Assembly (NCBI GenBank): GCA_902495325.1
Contig: CABUWK010000039.1
Location: 1-22,561, forward strand
Length of the DNA: 22,561 nt
Source of the DNA: an uncultured Acidiphilium sp.
GTDB taxonomy: Bacteria; Bacillota; Clostridia; Christensenellales; Borkfalkiaceae
Direction: 5' to 3'
Shown: piece after piece, positions 7,868 to 14,922 of the stretch
Layout of the letters: each line of letters starts with the position of its first letter
How positions within the stretch are numbered: position 1 is the stretch's first letter
Position numbers and translations under genes: made by a program
Notes under the pieces: model-generated
Database searches by the model: none
The model's input: the letters and a program-made list of their open reading frames with translations, nothing else
Told to the model about the DNA's origin: nothing

Positions 7868-7897
7868 TTGACATTTTCTTTTCCGGCGTGATAGAAT
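7868..7897 (+). promoter_or_regulatory. Sigma-A-type promoter of the permease gene
   Basis: TTGACA (7868-7873), an 18-nt spacer and TAGAAT (7892-7897) form a strong promoter. Transcription from about 7904 gives a leader of roughly 240 nt before the permease ATG, which is long enough for an attenuator. Confidence 0.75.
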
Positions 7898-7936
7898 ATT
7901 CGGGAAAGAAATCTTTAATTTCGATACTGTGATATC

Positions 7937-8018
7937 GGCAAGATGACGTTTCGTGTTTTTGCATCAGACCTTGAATGTCTTTCTGTCTTGCCCTGTCACG
8001 GGCGAGGCTTTTTGTTTG
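7937..8018 (+). promoter_or_regulatory. Putative transcription attenuator in the permease leader
   Basis: The 5' arm GTCTTGCCC (7985-7993) pairs with GGGCGAGGC (8000-8008), with two G-T wobbles and a 6-nt loop. A TTTTTGTTT tract follows, so this is an intrinsic terminator inside the leader, about 130 nt before the ATG. Upstream, GGCAAGA (7937-7943) is a perfect complement of TCTTGCC (7986-7992) and could pair with it instead, preventing the terminator. This is the logic of a riboswitch or protein-controlled attenuator. For a uracil-type permease, PyrR control would be expected, but the PyrR-binding consensus is not clearly present. The controlling signal is unknown. Confidence 0.55.
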
Positions 8019-8147
8019 CGCCGGAATGCCGGATAAAAACAAAACGGATCGTTGTCCGCGTGTTTTACCGGAAATATCCCGCAGGCAGAACGGAGCGCGG
8101 GTCGGACGAGAGGATTTTTTGAAAAAGGATAAAAAGGAGAAAAACCA

Positions 8148-9704
8148 ATGAAACTCGTTTATGACGTGCAAGACAAACCGCCTTTTAAAAAGACGCTTGT
8201 ATTTGCTTTTCAGCAGATGATCGCCATTATGGCGGCGACCCTTCTCGTCCCCATTCTCGTAAGTTCTTACGGTTTGCCGACGGACGTCGCCGCGGCTCTT
8301 TTCGGAGCGGGCGCAGGTTCTCTGTTCTACATTCTCGTAACGAAGGGGAAAAGCCCCGTCTTCCTCGGCAGTTCTTTCACTTTCCTCGGTGCGTACGCTG
8401 CGACGGTTAAATTGAATTACGGCTATTGGGGAATGCTGATCGGCGTCGGTTTCGCCGGTCTCGTATATGTGATCATCGCTATCATTATTAAATTGGCGGG
8501 CAGAAACTGGGTCAATAAACTTCTTCCTCCCGTCATCATCGGACCTATCGTTGCTTTGATCGGGCTTTCCCTTTCGGGAACGGCTACGAACTGGATCATG
8601 GGCAACGGCGCGTCGGAGATCGTTTATACGGCGTTCAAGGAAAAAGTCGTTGTCACCGTCAACGGGGTCGATACGATTCAGGAAATATTCCACCCGCAAA
8701 CTTATAACTGGATCTCCATTCTCTGCGGCGTCTTTACCTTTATCGCGATCGTTGCGGTTTCGATCAAGGGAAACAAAACACTGAAACTGATCCCCTTTAT
8801 CGTCGGTATCGCGGCGGGTTATGTGGTTGCGCTTATCTTCACGCTGATCGGAAAGGCTTGCGGAAATACCTACCTTCAGGTTCTTGATTTCACTCCTTTC
8901 AAAGAAGCCTTCAGCCCCTTCCGCATCCAGAGTATTGTGGATTATCCGAAGTTCTTCCTGATGAAAGCTATTCAGACGAACGGGCAGTATACGCTTGACG
9001 GCGCGGCGATCGGCAATATTGCGATGATCTTCGTTCCGATCGGCGTTGTGGAACTTGCTCAGCATATTTCCGACCATAAGAACCTCGGCGTTATCATCGA
9101 AAGAGATCTCATCAACGATCCCGGTCTCGATCGCACTCTGATCGGTGACGGCGTCGGCTCGATGATCGGCTCTTTGTTCGGCGGATGCGCCAACACGACT
9201 TACGGCGAATCGATCGGCTGCGTCGCCTTAACGGGTAACGCTTCCATCGTTACGATCGCAACCGCGGCTCTCGGCTGTATGGTGCTTTCCTTCTTCACTC
9301 CGTTCGTCGTGTTCATCAACTCCATTCCCAAGTGCGTGATGGGCGGCGCGTGCATCGCGTTGTACGGATTCATCGCCGTCAGTGGTTTGCAGATCCTTAA
9401 AAACGTCGACCTCGGCGACAACAAGAATCTTTATGTTGTCAGCGCGATCCTCGTTACGGGGATCGGCGGTCTGTTCTTCGGTATTGCGAGAAACAATCTT
9501 ACGGGCGAGCCTTTCCTGAACCTCACTTCTCTTGCGGCGGCGTTGATCGTCGGTCTTGTCACGAACCTTCTGACCCACAGCGGAAAATCGAAGTTCGAAG
9601 ACACCAACGCGGGCGTTGCGGAGTTTGCCGAAAATATGGATAAAGCTTACAAAGCGGAAGCAGAGGCGGAAAAAGAATCCGCAGCAAAAGCGGACGCCGA
9701 GTAA
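8148..9704 (+). CDS. NCS2 family nucleobase permease (uracil type)
   Basis: The ATG at 8148 follows an AAGGAG site. The 518-residue protein has about 14 hydrophobic segments and the NCS2 hallmarks: QQMIAIMAATLLVPILV (24-40), SPVFLGSSFTFLGA (66-79), PPVIIGPIVALIGLSLS (126-142) and GGCANTTYGESIGCVALTG (347-365). The NTTYGE glutamate corresponds to the substrate-binding Glu290 of E. coli UraA. UraA's other key acid, Glu241 in AEHVGH, is Gln here (LAQHISDH), with a Glu three residues earlier. It should import uracil or a related nucleobase by H+ symport; xanthine or another base cannot be excluded. The C-terminal tail is long, hydrophilic and rich in Glu, Lys and Ala. It stands as a single-gene unit with its own promoter, attenuator candidate and terminator. 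Confidence 0.88.
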   Translation: MKLVYDVQDKPPFKKTLVFAFQQMIAIMAATLLVPILVSSYGLPTDVAAALFGAGAGSLFYILVTKGKSPVFLGSSFTFLGAYAATVKLNYGYWGMLIGVGFAGLVYVIIAIIIKLAGRNWVNKLLPPVIIGPIVALIGLSLSGTATNWIMGNGASEIVYTAFKEKVVVTVNGVDTIQEIFHPQTYNWISILCGVFTFIAIVAVSIKGNKTLKLIPFIVGIAAGYVVALIFTLIGKACGNTYLQVLDFTPFKEAFSPFRIQSIVDYPKFFLMKAIQTNGQYTLDGAAIGNIAMIFVPIGVVELAQHISDHKNLGVIIERDLINDPGLDRTLIGDGVGSMIGSLFGGCANTTYGESIGCVALTGNASIVTIATAALGCMVLSFFTPFVVFINSIPKCVMGGACIALYGFIAVSGLQILKNVDLGDNKNLYVVSAILVTGIGGLFFGIARNNLTGEPFLNLTSLAAALIVGLVTNLLTHSGKSKFEDTNAGVAEFAENMDKAYKAEAEAEKESAAKADAE

Positions 9705-9751
9705 AAGTGTTTTCCCGTTCATTCCGGCGGGGATAAAAATTCAATAAAAAC

Positions 9752-9791
9752 AAAAAGCCTTCGGACGTTCTGCGCGTTCCGAAGGCTTTTT
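9752..9791. terminator. Rho-independent terminator after the permease
   Basis: AAAAAGCCTTCGGA (9752-9765) and TCCGAAGGCTTTTT (9778-9791) are perfect 14-bp complements around a 12-nt loop. With A5 and T5 ends it can act on both strands. A repeat copy starts 3 nt later. Confidence 0.9.
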
Positions 9792-9794
9792 ATA

Positions 9795-9943
9795 TAGGCT
9801 TAGCATTCGTTATCACTAACTATTTTTCATCCGTAAAAACGCCTTGCGCCTTAAAGAACTTATTTTCCGATGATTTTTTCCGATTTCGAAATCGATAGTA
9901 CTTTCGTACATCAATAGAGAAATCGGGGAAAAGGGCGGAAAAA
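9795..9943. repeat. Copy of the dispersed inverted-repeat element, internally shortened
   Basis: It begins with the terminal motif TAGGCTTAGCATTCGTTATC and CACTAACTATTTTT, then matches 17482-17600 closely, including the CGATTTC ... ATCAATAGAGAAATCGGGG hairpin region. The 93-nt internal hairpin block present in the full copy (17389-17481) is absent, the junction being precisely after CTATTTTT. Similarity to the full copy fades after about 9943, so the right end is missing or diverged. An inverted copy of the terminal motif occurs 370 nt further on (10309-10333). Confidence 0.75.
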
Positions 9944-10072
9944 TGCGTTAATCGGCTTATACCCGCTTATTATGAAAAATCCCGATCGTTGTCGCCGTTG
10001 ACGGTTTTTCCGCTGTCCGGCGAAGAAATATGCAAATTCAACCGACGGTTGAGTTCTTTTTCCCGAAAGGGA

Positions 10073-10101
10073 TTGAATTTTCGGGGCGGTAATGGTATAA
10101 T
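10073..10101 (+). promoter_or_regulatory. Sigma-A-type promoter 1 upstream of the envelope cassette
   Basis: TTGAAT (10073-10078), a 17-nt spacer and a perfect TATAAT (10096-10101) point toward the cassette. A TCCCgaaaGGGA hairpin overlaps the region just upstream of the -35 box. A basic 28-codon frame follows at 10128 but lacks a ribosome binding site. Confidence 0.75.
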
Positions 10102-10243
10102 GAGAGGGCGGGATCCGGAAACGTAAAATGCCGGGAAGGCATAGCGTCGCTCCGGCGGAAAACCGCAAAAGAAAAAACAAACGGGGAAAAGAGGAAAATG
10201 TAAAGAACAGGTAAAATAAAGTAAGGTATCTGTAAAATAAACC

Positions 10244-10272
10244 TTGCTTTTATTGTTTGAATTTGATATAAT
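10244..10272 (+). promoter_or_regulatory. Sigma-A-type promoter 2 upstream of the envelope cassette
   Basis: TTGCTT (10244-10249), a 17-nt spacer and a perfect TATAAT (10267-10272) lie in an AT-rich stretch. Transcription from about 10279 would give a structured leader of about 250 nt before the LtaS-like gene. Together with promoter 1, this suggests the cassette is well expressed or dually controlled. Confidence 0.7.
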
Positions 10273-10286
10273 ATATTTTGGTCTGT

Positions 10287-10480
10287 CGGCGGGCTTATCA
10301 TCCGCCGGAAAAAATAGTCAGTGATAACGAATGCCGGGGCCGAGAATCGTTTTTTATTCTTGCCCGGCATAAAGTTGGGGAAAAGGGATCCCTTTTCCTT
10401 TCGCCTTGCGGCGAAAGGAAAGCTCCTTATCCAGGCGAGATCTGAACTCCGTCAAGGCTTAACGAGATTCAAATCTCGCC
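10287..10480 (+). promoter_or_regulatory. Structured 5' leader of the envelope cassette
   Basis: Successive hairpins are visible: CGGCGG/CCGCCG (10287-10307); ATGCCGGG/CCCGGCAT with an inner AGAAT/ATTCT stem (10331-10370); the 16-bp palindrome AAAAGGGATCCCTTTT (10381-10396), which overlaps a 12-bp stem with TTGC loop (10394-10421); and a last segment where ATCTCGCC (10473-10480) can pair either with GGCGAGAT (10434-10441) or, as AATCTCG, with CGAGATT (10463-10469). A T7 run follows at about 10495. Exclusive pairing plus a T-run suggests conditional regulation, but I do not recognise a known riboswitch class. Confidence 0.45.
10309..10333. repeat. Isolated inverted copy of the repeat's terminal motif
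   Basis: AATAGTCAGTGATAACGAATGC, preceded by a run of A, is the reverse complement of the terminal motif at 9795-9828 with one difference. It pairs with that copy as an inverted repeat bracketing about 500 bp that contain both promoters. It is fused directly to a GC-rich hairpin (10331-10370). Confidence 0.65.
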
Positions 10481-10528
10481 CGGCTACGTAAAAGTTTTTT
10501 TGTCGCGAAAAATTAAAAAGAGGATAAC

Positions 10529-12280
10529 ATGGAACAAAAACAACGCGGAAAATTTTTCGACGCAAAACGCAAAAGCAGGATCCTTCCTTCCGTTCTGACG
10601 GGTCTTGCGCTCGCGCTGATCGTATTTATCGCCGCGCCCATCGATATTTTTGCCAACAATCTGGAAGAATTTGCGTTTTCTTTCTCCGATTTCGGCATTT
10701 TAAGCGTGCTGTTCGCCGTTCTGCTGACGGCGATCGTGACGGCGGTTCTGCTTTGCGTGCCCGAAAAGGGATATCGCGTTACGAAAGGAGTTCTTCTCGC
10801 GATTGCGTTGCTCCTTTTCCTGCAACAGAACTTTCTCAATTTCGGGCTTAATTCTCTGCCGGGAGACAATCTCGGCACGGAAGGACCGTCCGTCTTTCTT
10901 GTCGTTTTAGACGGGGCGATCTGGATCGCGGTTATTTTTGCCGCCGTTTTCTTTTCTTTGAAAAAGGACGGCAAGGGGATCGTTTCCACCGTTTGTCTCG
11001 TGCTCGCGCTGATGATCTCCGTTTCGCAGATCGTAAGCCCGCTGACCGTCGTTTTGTCTCACGATAACGTTTTCGTGAATTATCTCGACCGGACGGAAGG
11101 CGGCATGACGATCGCAACGGATAAAAATTATACTTCGGTCGCGTCTTCCCGCAACATTTATTATTTTTGTATCGACCGGTTCGACGAAAAGTTTGCCGAA
11201 CAGGCTTATGCCGAAGATCCCGGATTGTTTGCGGATCTTGCCGGTTTTACCTGGTATCGCGATCACGTGTCTTTATACGGGCATACTTATCCCGCCGTTG
11301 CGTCGATGCTTACGAACAAGCCGTACGATCCGCAGAAAGGGCGGGCGGAATATCTCGATTCCGCTTACGAAGGGGATACGCCTTTAAAACGCCTGCACGA
11401 CGAAGGATATACCGTCAACATATATTCGCAAAGTTATTACGCTTATACCGACGCCGGCAAATTGCCCGGTTATGTGGATAACGTTTTAGCGGCGAAAGGG
11501 TCGGCGAGAGGGCTCGGTTCTCCCGCGCTGTCGTTTACGATGACGGGGTTTTCCCTCTATCGCGGCGCGCCCCTCTTTATGAAAAGCTGGTTTAACGGCG
11601 TGAACTCGAGTTCCGTAAACAATATCGTGAAATATTACGGCGAGTCGGGCGGCAAGCGTTACGGCGCGTACAATACCGACAACAAAGCCGCTTACTTCGC
11701 GGCGAAAAAAGCCGGGTTTTCCGGCGGCGATTACGAGAAAGCTTTCACTTTCCTTCACGTGGAGGGTTGCCACAATACCGATTACGACAGAAAGTGGCAC
11801 CATACGGCGGGAAAAGGTTCGATCGTGGATTCCGTTGCGAACAGTTTTGAAATTGTGGATCTGTACCTGAACGACCTTCGCGCGCGCGGATTGTACGAAA
11901 GCGCGACGATCGTGATCACGGGAGATCACTCTCATCCCGTGAGCGACGGAAGAGAAGTCCGCGAACCCCGCCGCACCGCGCTTTTCGTGAAACCCGCGGG
12001 AAAAGGGGAGAAGGACGAATTTCTTCTTTCCGACGCTCAGACTTCCCATTCCGACCTTTGGGCGACGATCTTCCGTTCGGAAAATCTGCCTTATGAAGCC
12101 GATTACGGCACGCCCGTGACCGAGATCGGCGAAGGCGAAAACCGCAAGCGCATGTACTACTGGCATACATACAGTTATCCCTTCAGTGAATACGTTTACG
12201 AGATCGGCGGCAGCGCGTCCGACATGAAAAACTGGAAACAGGTTTCGTGTCGTCGGTTTGATAAAAGAGTAACGGACTGA
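10529..12280 (+). CDS. Membrane-bound LtaS/sulfatase-like phosphotransferase or hydrolase
   Basis: The ATG at 10529 is preceded by AAGAGG. The 583-residue protein has four or five N-terminal membrane helices (about 18-38, 55-76, 84-100, 123-145, 150-172) and then an extracytoplasmic alkaline-phosphatase-superfamily domain. Metal-site motifs are visible: FCIDRFDE with Asp216, GHTYPAVASMLTNKPYD with candidate nucleophile Thr253, FLHVEGCHNTD (408-418), TGDHSHP with Asp466 and His467, and TSHSDLWATI with His507. This layout is that of lipoteichoic acid synthase relatives that move or remove phospho-groups such as glycerol phosphate outside the membrane. Whether it polymerises, decorates or hydrolyses cannot be told. 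It leads the cassette with the TagF-like, aminotransferase and TagD-like genes, which supports a role in an envelope phospho-polymer. Two promoters and a long leader lie upstream. Confidence 0.82.
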   Translation: MEQKQRGKFFDAKRKSRILPSVLTGLALALIVFIAAPIDIFANNLEEFAFSFSDFGILSVLFAVLLTAIVTAVLLCVPEKGYRVTKGVLLAIALLLFLQQNFLNFGLNSLPGDNLGTEGPSVFLVVLDGAIWIAVIFAAVFFSLKKDGKGIVSTVCLVLALMISVSQIVSPLTVVLSHDNVFVNYLDRTEGGMTIATDKNYTSVASSRNIYYFCIDRFDEKFAEQAYAEDPGLFADLAGFTWYRDHVSLYGHTYPAVASMLTNKPYDPQKGRAEYLDSAYEGDTPLKRLHDEGYTVNIYSQSYYAYTDAGKLPGYVDNVLAAKGSARGLGSPALSFTMTGFSLYRGAPLFMKSWFNGVNSSSVNNIVKYYGESGGKRYGAYNTDNKAAYFAAKKAGFSGGDYEKAFTFLHVEGCHNTDYDRKWHHTAGKGSIVDSVANSFEIVDLYLNDLRARGLYESATIVITGDHSHPVSDGREVREPRRTALFVKPAGKGEKDEFLLSDAQTSHSDLWATIFRSENLPYEADYGTPVTEIGEGENRKRMYYWHTYSYPFSEYVYEIGGSASDMKNWKQVSCRRFDKRVTD

Positions 12281-12386
12281 GTATTCCGGCTTAATATTTT
12301 TGTCGTTTTCGTCCCGGAACGAATTTCCGGGCTTACGGGATATTTCCCCTCACGGCGACTTACGGCTGCCCGAAAAAGGATTTTTT
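12281..12386 (+). other. Intercistronic gap with a hairpin
   Basis: CCCGGAA (12313-12319) and TTCCGGG (12325-12331) form a 7-bp hairpin with a 5-nt loop and no T-run. It is more likely an RNA-processing or stability element than a terminator. The AAAAGGA site for the next gene lies at 12373-12379. Confidence 0.4.
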
Positions 12387-14492
12387 ATGAATCAGTTTAT
12401 TTCCTATCTTTGCGTGCCGTTCGGCTACCTGATGAAATGGTGCTGGATGCTCGTTTCCAATTACGGCGTTGCGATCATTCTCTTTACGCTCGCCACAAAG
12501 CTTGTTCTGATGCCCCTTTCGGTATGGATCCAGAAGAACTCCATTCTCATGGTGAAGATCCAGCCGGAGATCAATTTTTTAAAGGCGAAGATGCAGGGCA
12601 ATCTCGATGCGATCGCGGACGGACAAGCCGAAATTTATAAAAAAGCGCATTATCACCCCTTGCTTTCGGTGATCCCTCTCGTGTTGCAGCTCATCATCCT
12701 GCTCGCCGTGGTGGAGATCATCTATCATCCGTGCAATTTTCTGTTCGGATATTCTGCGGAAACGGTGAACGCGCTTGCGGCGTATCTCGGGCTGGATACT
12801 TCGGCGTCCACCTGCCAGCTCGAAATCGTGAAAGCGGTGAAACAGGGCGTTATCGCGGCGGACACCGCGATCCCCGGGATCGGCGCCGAAAAGCTCGGAG
12901 GGATCGTATCCGAACTCGGGGCTTTCCGCCTGAATTTTCTATGGTTCGACCTTTCGGTGATCCCTACGAAGGCGTGGGGAATTTACCTTCTCGTGCCGGT
13001 GCTCGCGGGGGCTTCTTCCTGGGTGATGTGCTTTACGCAGAATATTTCCAACGTTTTGCAGCACGAACAGAAAAAGTGGAACCAATACGGCATCATGGCG
13101 CTTTCGGTCGCGCTGTCTCTTTATCTCGGGTTGTTCGTGCCGTCCGGGATCGCTTTGTACTGGGTGGCGAGCAACCTGATGTCCGTCGGGCAGATGTATC
13201 TTTTAAACGCGCTGATCGATCCGAAAAAATCCGTCGATTATGTCGCCCTCGAAGAGAGCCGCAAAGCTCTCGAAGAGGCGAAAGCCTTCGGCAAACAGGA
13301 TAAGCGCGATCCTAAGTACCGCGAGAACAAAAAACGCGAAAAAGAAGATTACAAAAGGTTCCGCCGCGTGGCGAACATGCACATCGTGTTTTATTCCGAA
13401 CGGAGCGGATTCTATAAATATTATAAGGATCTGATCGCGGAGCTTTTAAAGCGATCCAACCTGACGATACATTACGTGACGAACGATCCCGACGACGTGA
13501 TTTTCGGAATCGCGAAAAAAGAGCCGCGGATCCGCCCATACTATATCGGCTTGAAAAAGACGGCGGTTCTGATGATGCTTGTCGAGGCGGATATGTTCGT
13601 GATGACGACCCCCGATCTCGAAAAGTATTATCTGAAACGTTCGTATATCAGAAAGGACGCGGAATACGTTTACGTGCCGCACGACACGATGAGTTCCTTC
13701 TTCGGATTTCAGGAAGGCGCGTTCGACGCTTTCGATACCGTGTTCTGCGTGGGCGAACACATCAAAAACGAACTGAGAAAAACGGAAGAAGTTTACGGTT
13801 TAAAGCCGAAAACGCTGGTGGAGTTCGGGTTTCCTCTTGCCGATTATCTCGCCGGAATGGGCGAAAAGGCAAACGAGGAGAGAAAGAACCGCAAGTCCGG
13901 CGTCCGCGAGATCCTGATCGCGCCGTCCTGGCAGGAAGACAATCTGCTCGATTCCTGTATCGACGAGCTGATTTCCGGGTTATACGGCGAGGGGACGAAA
14001 CTGATCGTCCGCCCCCATCCCGAATATGTCAAGCGTTACGGGTTCCGCCTGAATGCGATTCTCGAAAAATATAAGGAATACGATAAAGACAAGCTTGTTT
14101 TCGAAACGGATTTCTCTTCCAATAAATCCGTTTACAGCTCGGATATCATTATTACGGACTGGTCGGGGATCGGACCCGAGTTCTGTTTCGCCACGAAGCG
14201 ACCCGCGGTGTTTGTCAACACCAAAGAAAAATGCGAAAACCCCAACTGGCAGAAAATCGGCATGGTGCCGGTGGAAATGTCGTTGCGGAAAGAGCTCGGC
14301 GTCGCACTGGAGAAATCTCAGCTCGGCGAGATCGGCGCCGTGGTAAACGAATTGCTCGATAACGGTGAGAAATACCGGGAAATCATTTCCGAACGTTTCG
14401 ACCGTTTCTTATATCATCACGGCAACGCGGCGCAGAAAGGTGCCGAGTACATTCTGAAATCTCTTTCCGAAAAACAAAAAACGAAAAAATAA
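12387..14492 (+). CDS. YidC/Oxa1 insertase domain fused to a CDP-glycerol glycerophosphotransferase-like domain
   Basis: ATG 12387 lies 7 nt after AAAAGGA and gives 701 residues; an upstream in-frame ATG at 12300 has no such site. Residues 1-280 are YidC/Oxa1-like: YGVAIILFTLATKLVLMPLSVWIQKNS (26-52), a PLLSVIPLVLQLIILLAVVEII helix (91-112), an extracytoplasmic insert (115-195), and LFVPSGIALYWVASNLMSVGQMYLL (249-273), close to the YidC PaGlaLYW motif. The groove arginine of YidC is Lys38 here. A charged linker (285-325) leads to a Glyphos_transf (TagB/TagF)-like domain: YVPHDTMSS (429-437), LIAPSWQEDNL (510-520), LIVRPHPEY (539-547) and DIIITDWSGIGPEF (586-599). That domain should transfer polyol phosphate from a CDP-alcohol at the cytosolic face. 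Both halves look intact, with no frameshift between them. The neighbouring TagD-type gene would supply the CDP-alcohol. Confidence 0.88.
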   Translation: MNQFISYLCVPFGYLMKWCWMLVSNYGVAIILFTLATKLVLMPLSVWIQKNSILMVKIQPEINFLKAKMQGNLDAIADGQAEIYKKAHYHPLLSVIPLVLQLIILLAVVEIIYHPCNFLFGYSAETVNALAAYLGLDTSASTCQLEIVKAVKQGVIAADTAIPGIGAEKLGGIVSELGAFRLNFLWFDLSVIPTKAWGIYLLVPVLAGASSWVMCFTQNISNVLQHEQKKWNQYGIMALSVALSLYLGLFVPSGIALYWVASNLMSVGQMYLLNALIDPKKSVDYVALEESRKALEEAKAFGKQDKRDPKYRENKKREKEDYKRFRRVANMHIVFYSERSGFYKYYKDLIAELLKRSNLTIHYVTNDPDDVIFGIAKKEPRIRPYYIGLKKTAVLMMLVEADMFVMTTPDLEKYYLKRSYIRKDAEYVYVPHDTMSSFFGFQEGAFDAFDTVFCVGEHIKNELRKTEEVYGLKPKTLVEFGFPLADYLAGMGEKANEERKNRKSGVREILIAPSWQEDNLLDSCIDELISGLYGEGTKLIVRPHPEYVKRYGFRLNAILEKYKEYDKDKLVFETDFSSNKSVYSSDIIITDWSGIGPEFCFATKRPAVFVNTKEKCENPNWQKIGMVPVEMSLRKELGVALEKSQLGEIGAVVNELLDNGEKYREIISERFDRFLYHHGNAAQKGAEYILKSLSEKQKTKK

Positions 14493-14554
14493 GGGGATCG
14501 CTTTTTCCCCGCCCGTCCGCGGCGGAAAAACGATCCGGAAAAAAGGAGCCATTT

Positions 14555-14830
14555 ATGACGGGAAATTTACTGTACATCGATCCGGCGGCAACGACCGCGC
14601 TTATCTCTTCGATCACGGCGATCGTCGTCGCGCTGGCGGCGGTTGCGATCATCGCATGGAGAAAGGTGAAAAAGGGGGTTGCCAAAACGTTTCATATCGA
14701 CGAGAACGCCCATAAAGACGTGGAAGACGACCTCGTGATCACCGAAACGCCGACTGCGGAAGAGGAAAAAGACGCTTCCGGGAAAGAAGAATCTTCCAAA
14801 GAAGACGGCGCAGGCGAGAAACAGGAATAA
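14555..14830 (+). CDS. Small single-helix membrane protein with acidic tail
   Basis: The 91-residue protein starts at ATG 14555 after an AAGGAG site. A short extracytoplasmic start (MTGNLLYIDPAATT) is followed by one helix (about 15-36, ALISSITAIVVALAAVAIIA), a basic stop-transfer stretch (WRKVKKGVAKTF), and an acidic, probably disordered cytosolic tail rich in Glu, Lys and Ser. I do not recognise a family with known function. Its place between the YidC-TagF-like gene and the aminotransferase, with 62 nt before it, suggests a small partner of the membrane enzymes, perhaps a scaffold. That is inference from position only. Confidence 0.75.
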   Translation: MTGNLLYIDPAATTALISSITAIVVALAAVAIIAWRKVKKGVAKTFHIDENAHKDVEDDLVITETPTAEEEKDASGKEESSKEDGAGEKQE

Positions 14831-14860
14831 AAAGCAATTTATCGGCTTATAGGCAGGCTT

Positions 14861-14887
14861 TATCCCGGATGATTCTTATCCGGGATA
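14861..14887 (+). promoter_or_regulatory. Perfect intercistronic hairpin before the aminotransferase gene
   Basis: TATCCCGGAT (14861-14870) and ATCCGGGATA (14878-14887) form a perfect 10-bp stem with a 7-nt loop. No T-run follows, so it is not a normal terminator. It lies 35 nt before the aminotransferase ATG and could be an operator, an RNA-processing site or a translation control element. Confidence 0.5.
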
Positions 14888-14922
14888 GGGTTATCCGTAA
14901 GACGAACGGAGAAAGTAAAAAA

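Noticed and set aside
7985..8018. PyrR binding site in the permease leader
   Set aside because: GCGAGGCT partly resembles the PyrR consensus, but the preceding bases do not fit, and the segment is better explained as the 3' arm of a terminator.
7803..9077. 424-residue open frame on the minus strand
   Set aside because: It covers the permease promoter, leader and 5' half. Its translation is highly charged and low in complexity, and the permease reading is unambiguous.
10128..10214. 28-codon basic peptide after promoter 1
   Set aside because: There is no ribosome binding site, and the ATG is part of a small ATGCC/GGCAT hairpin. Leader-peptide function cannot be supported.
10434..10480. tRNA-like segment with a TTCAAAT loop
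   Set aside because: The stems do not match tRNA arm lengths, and there is no acceptor stem or D arm. It is better described as alternative hairpins in a leader.
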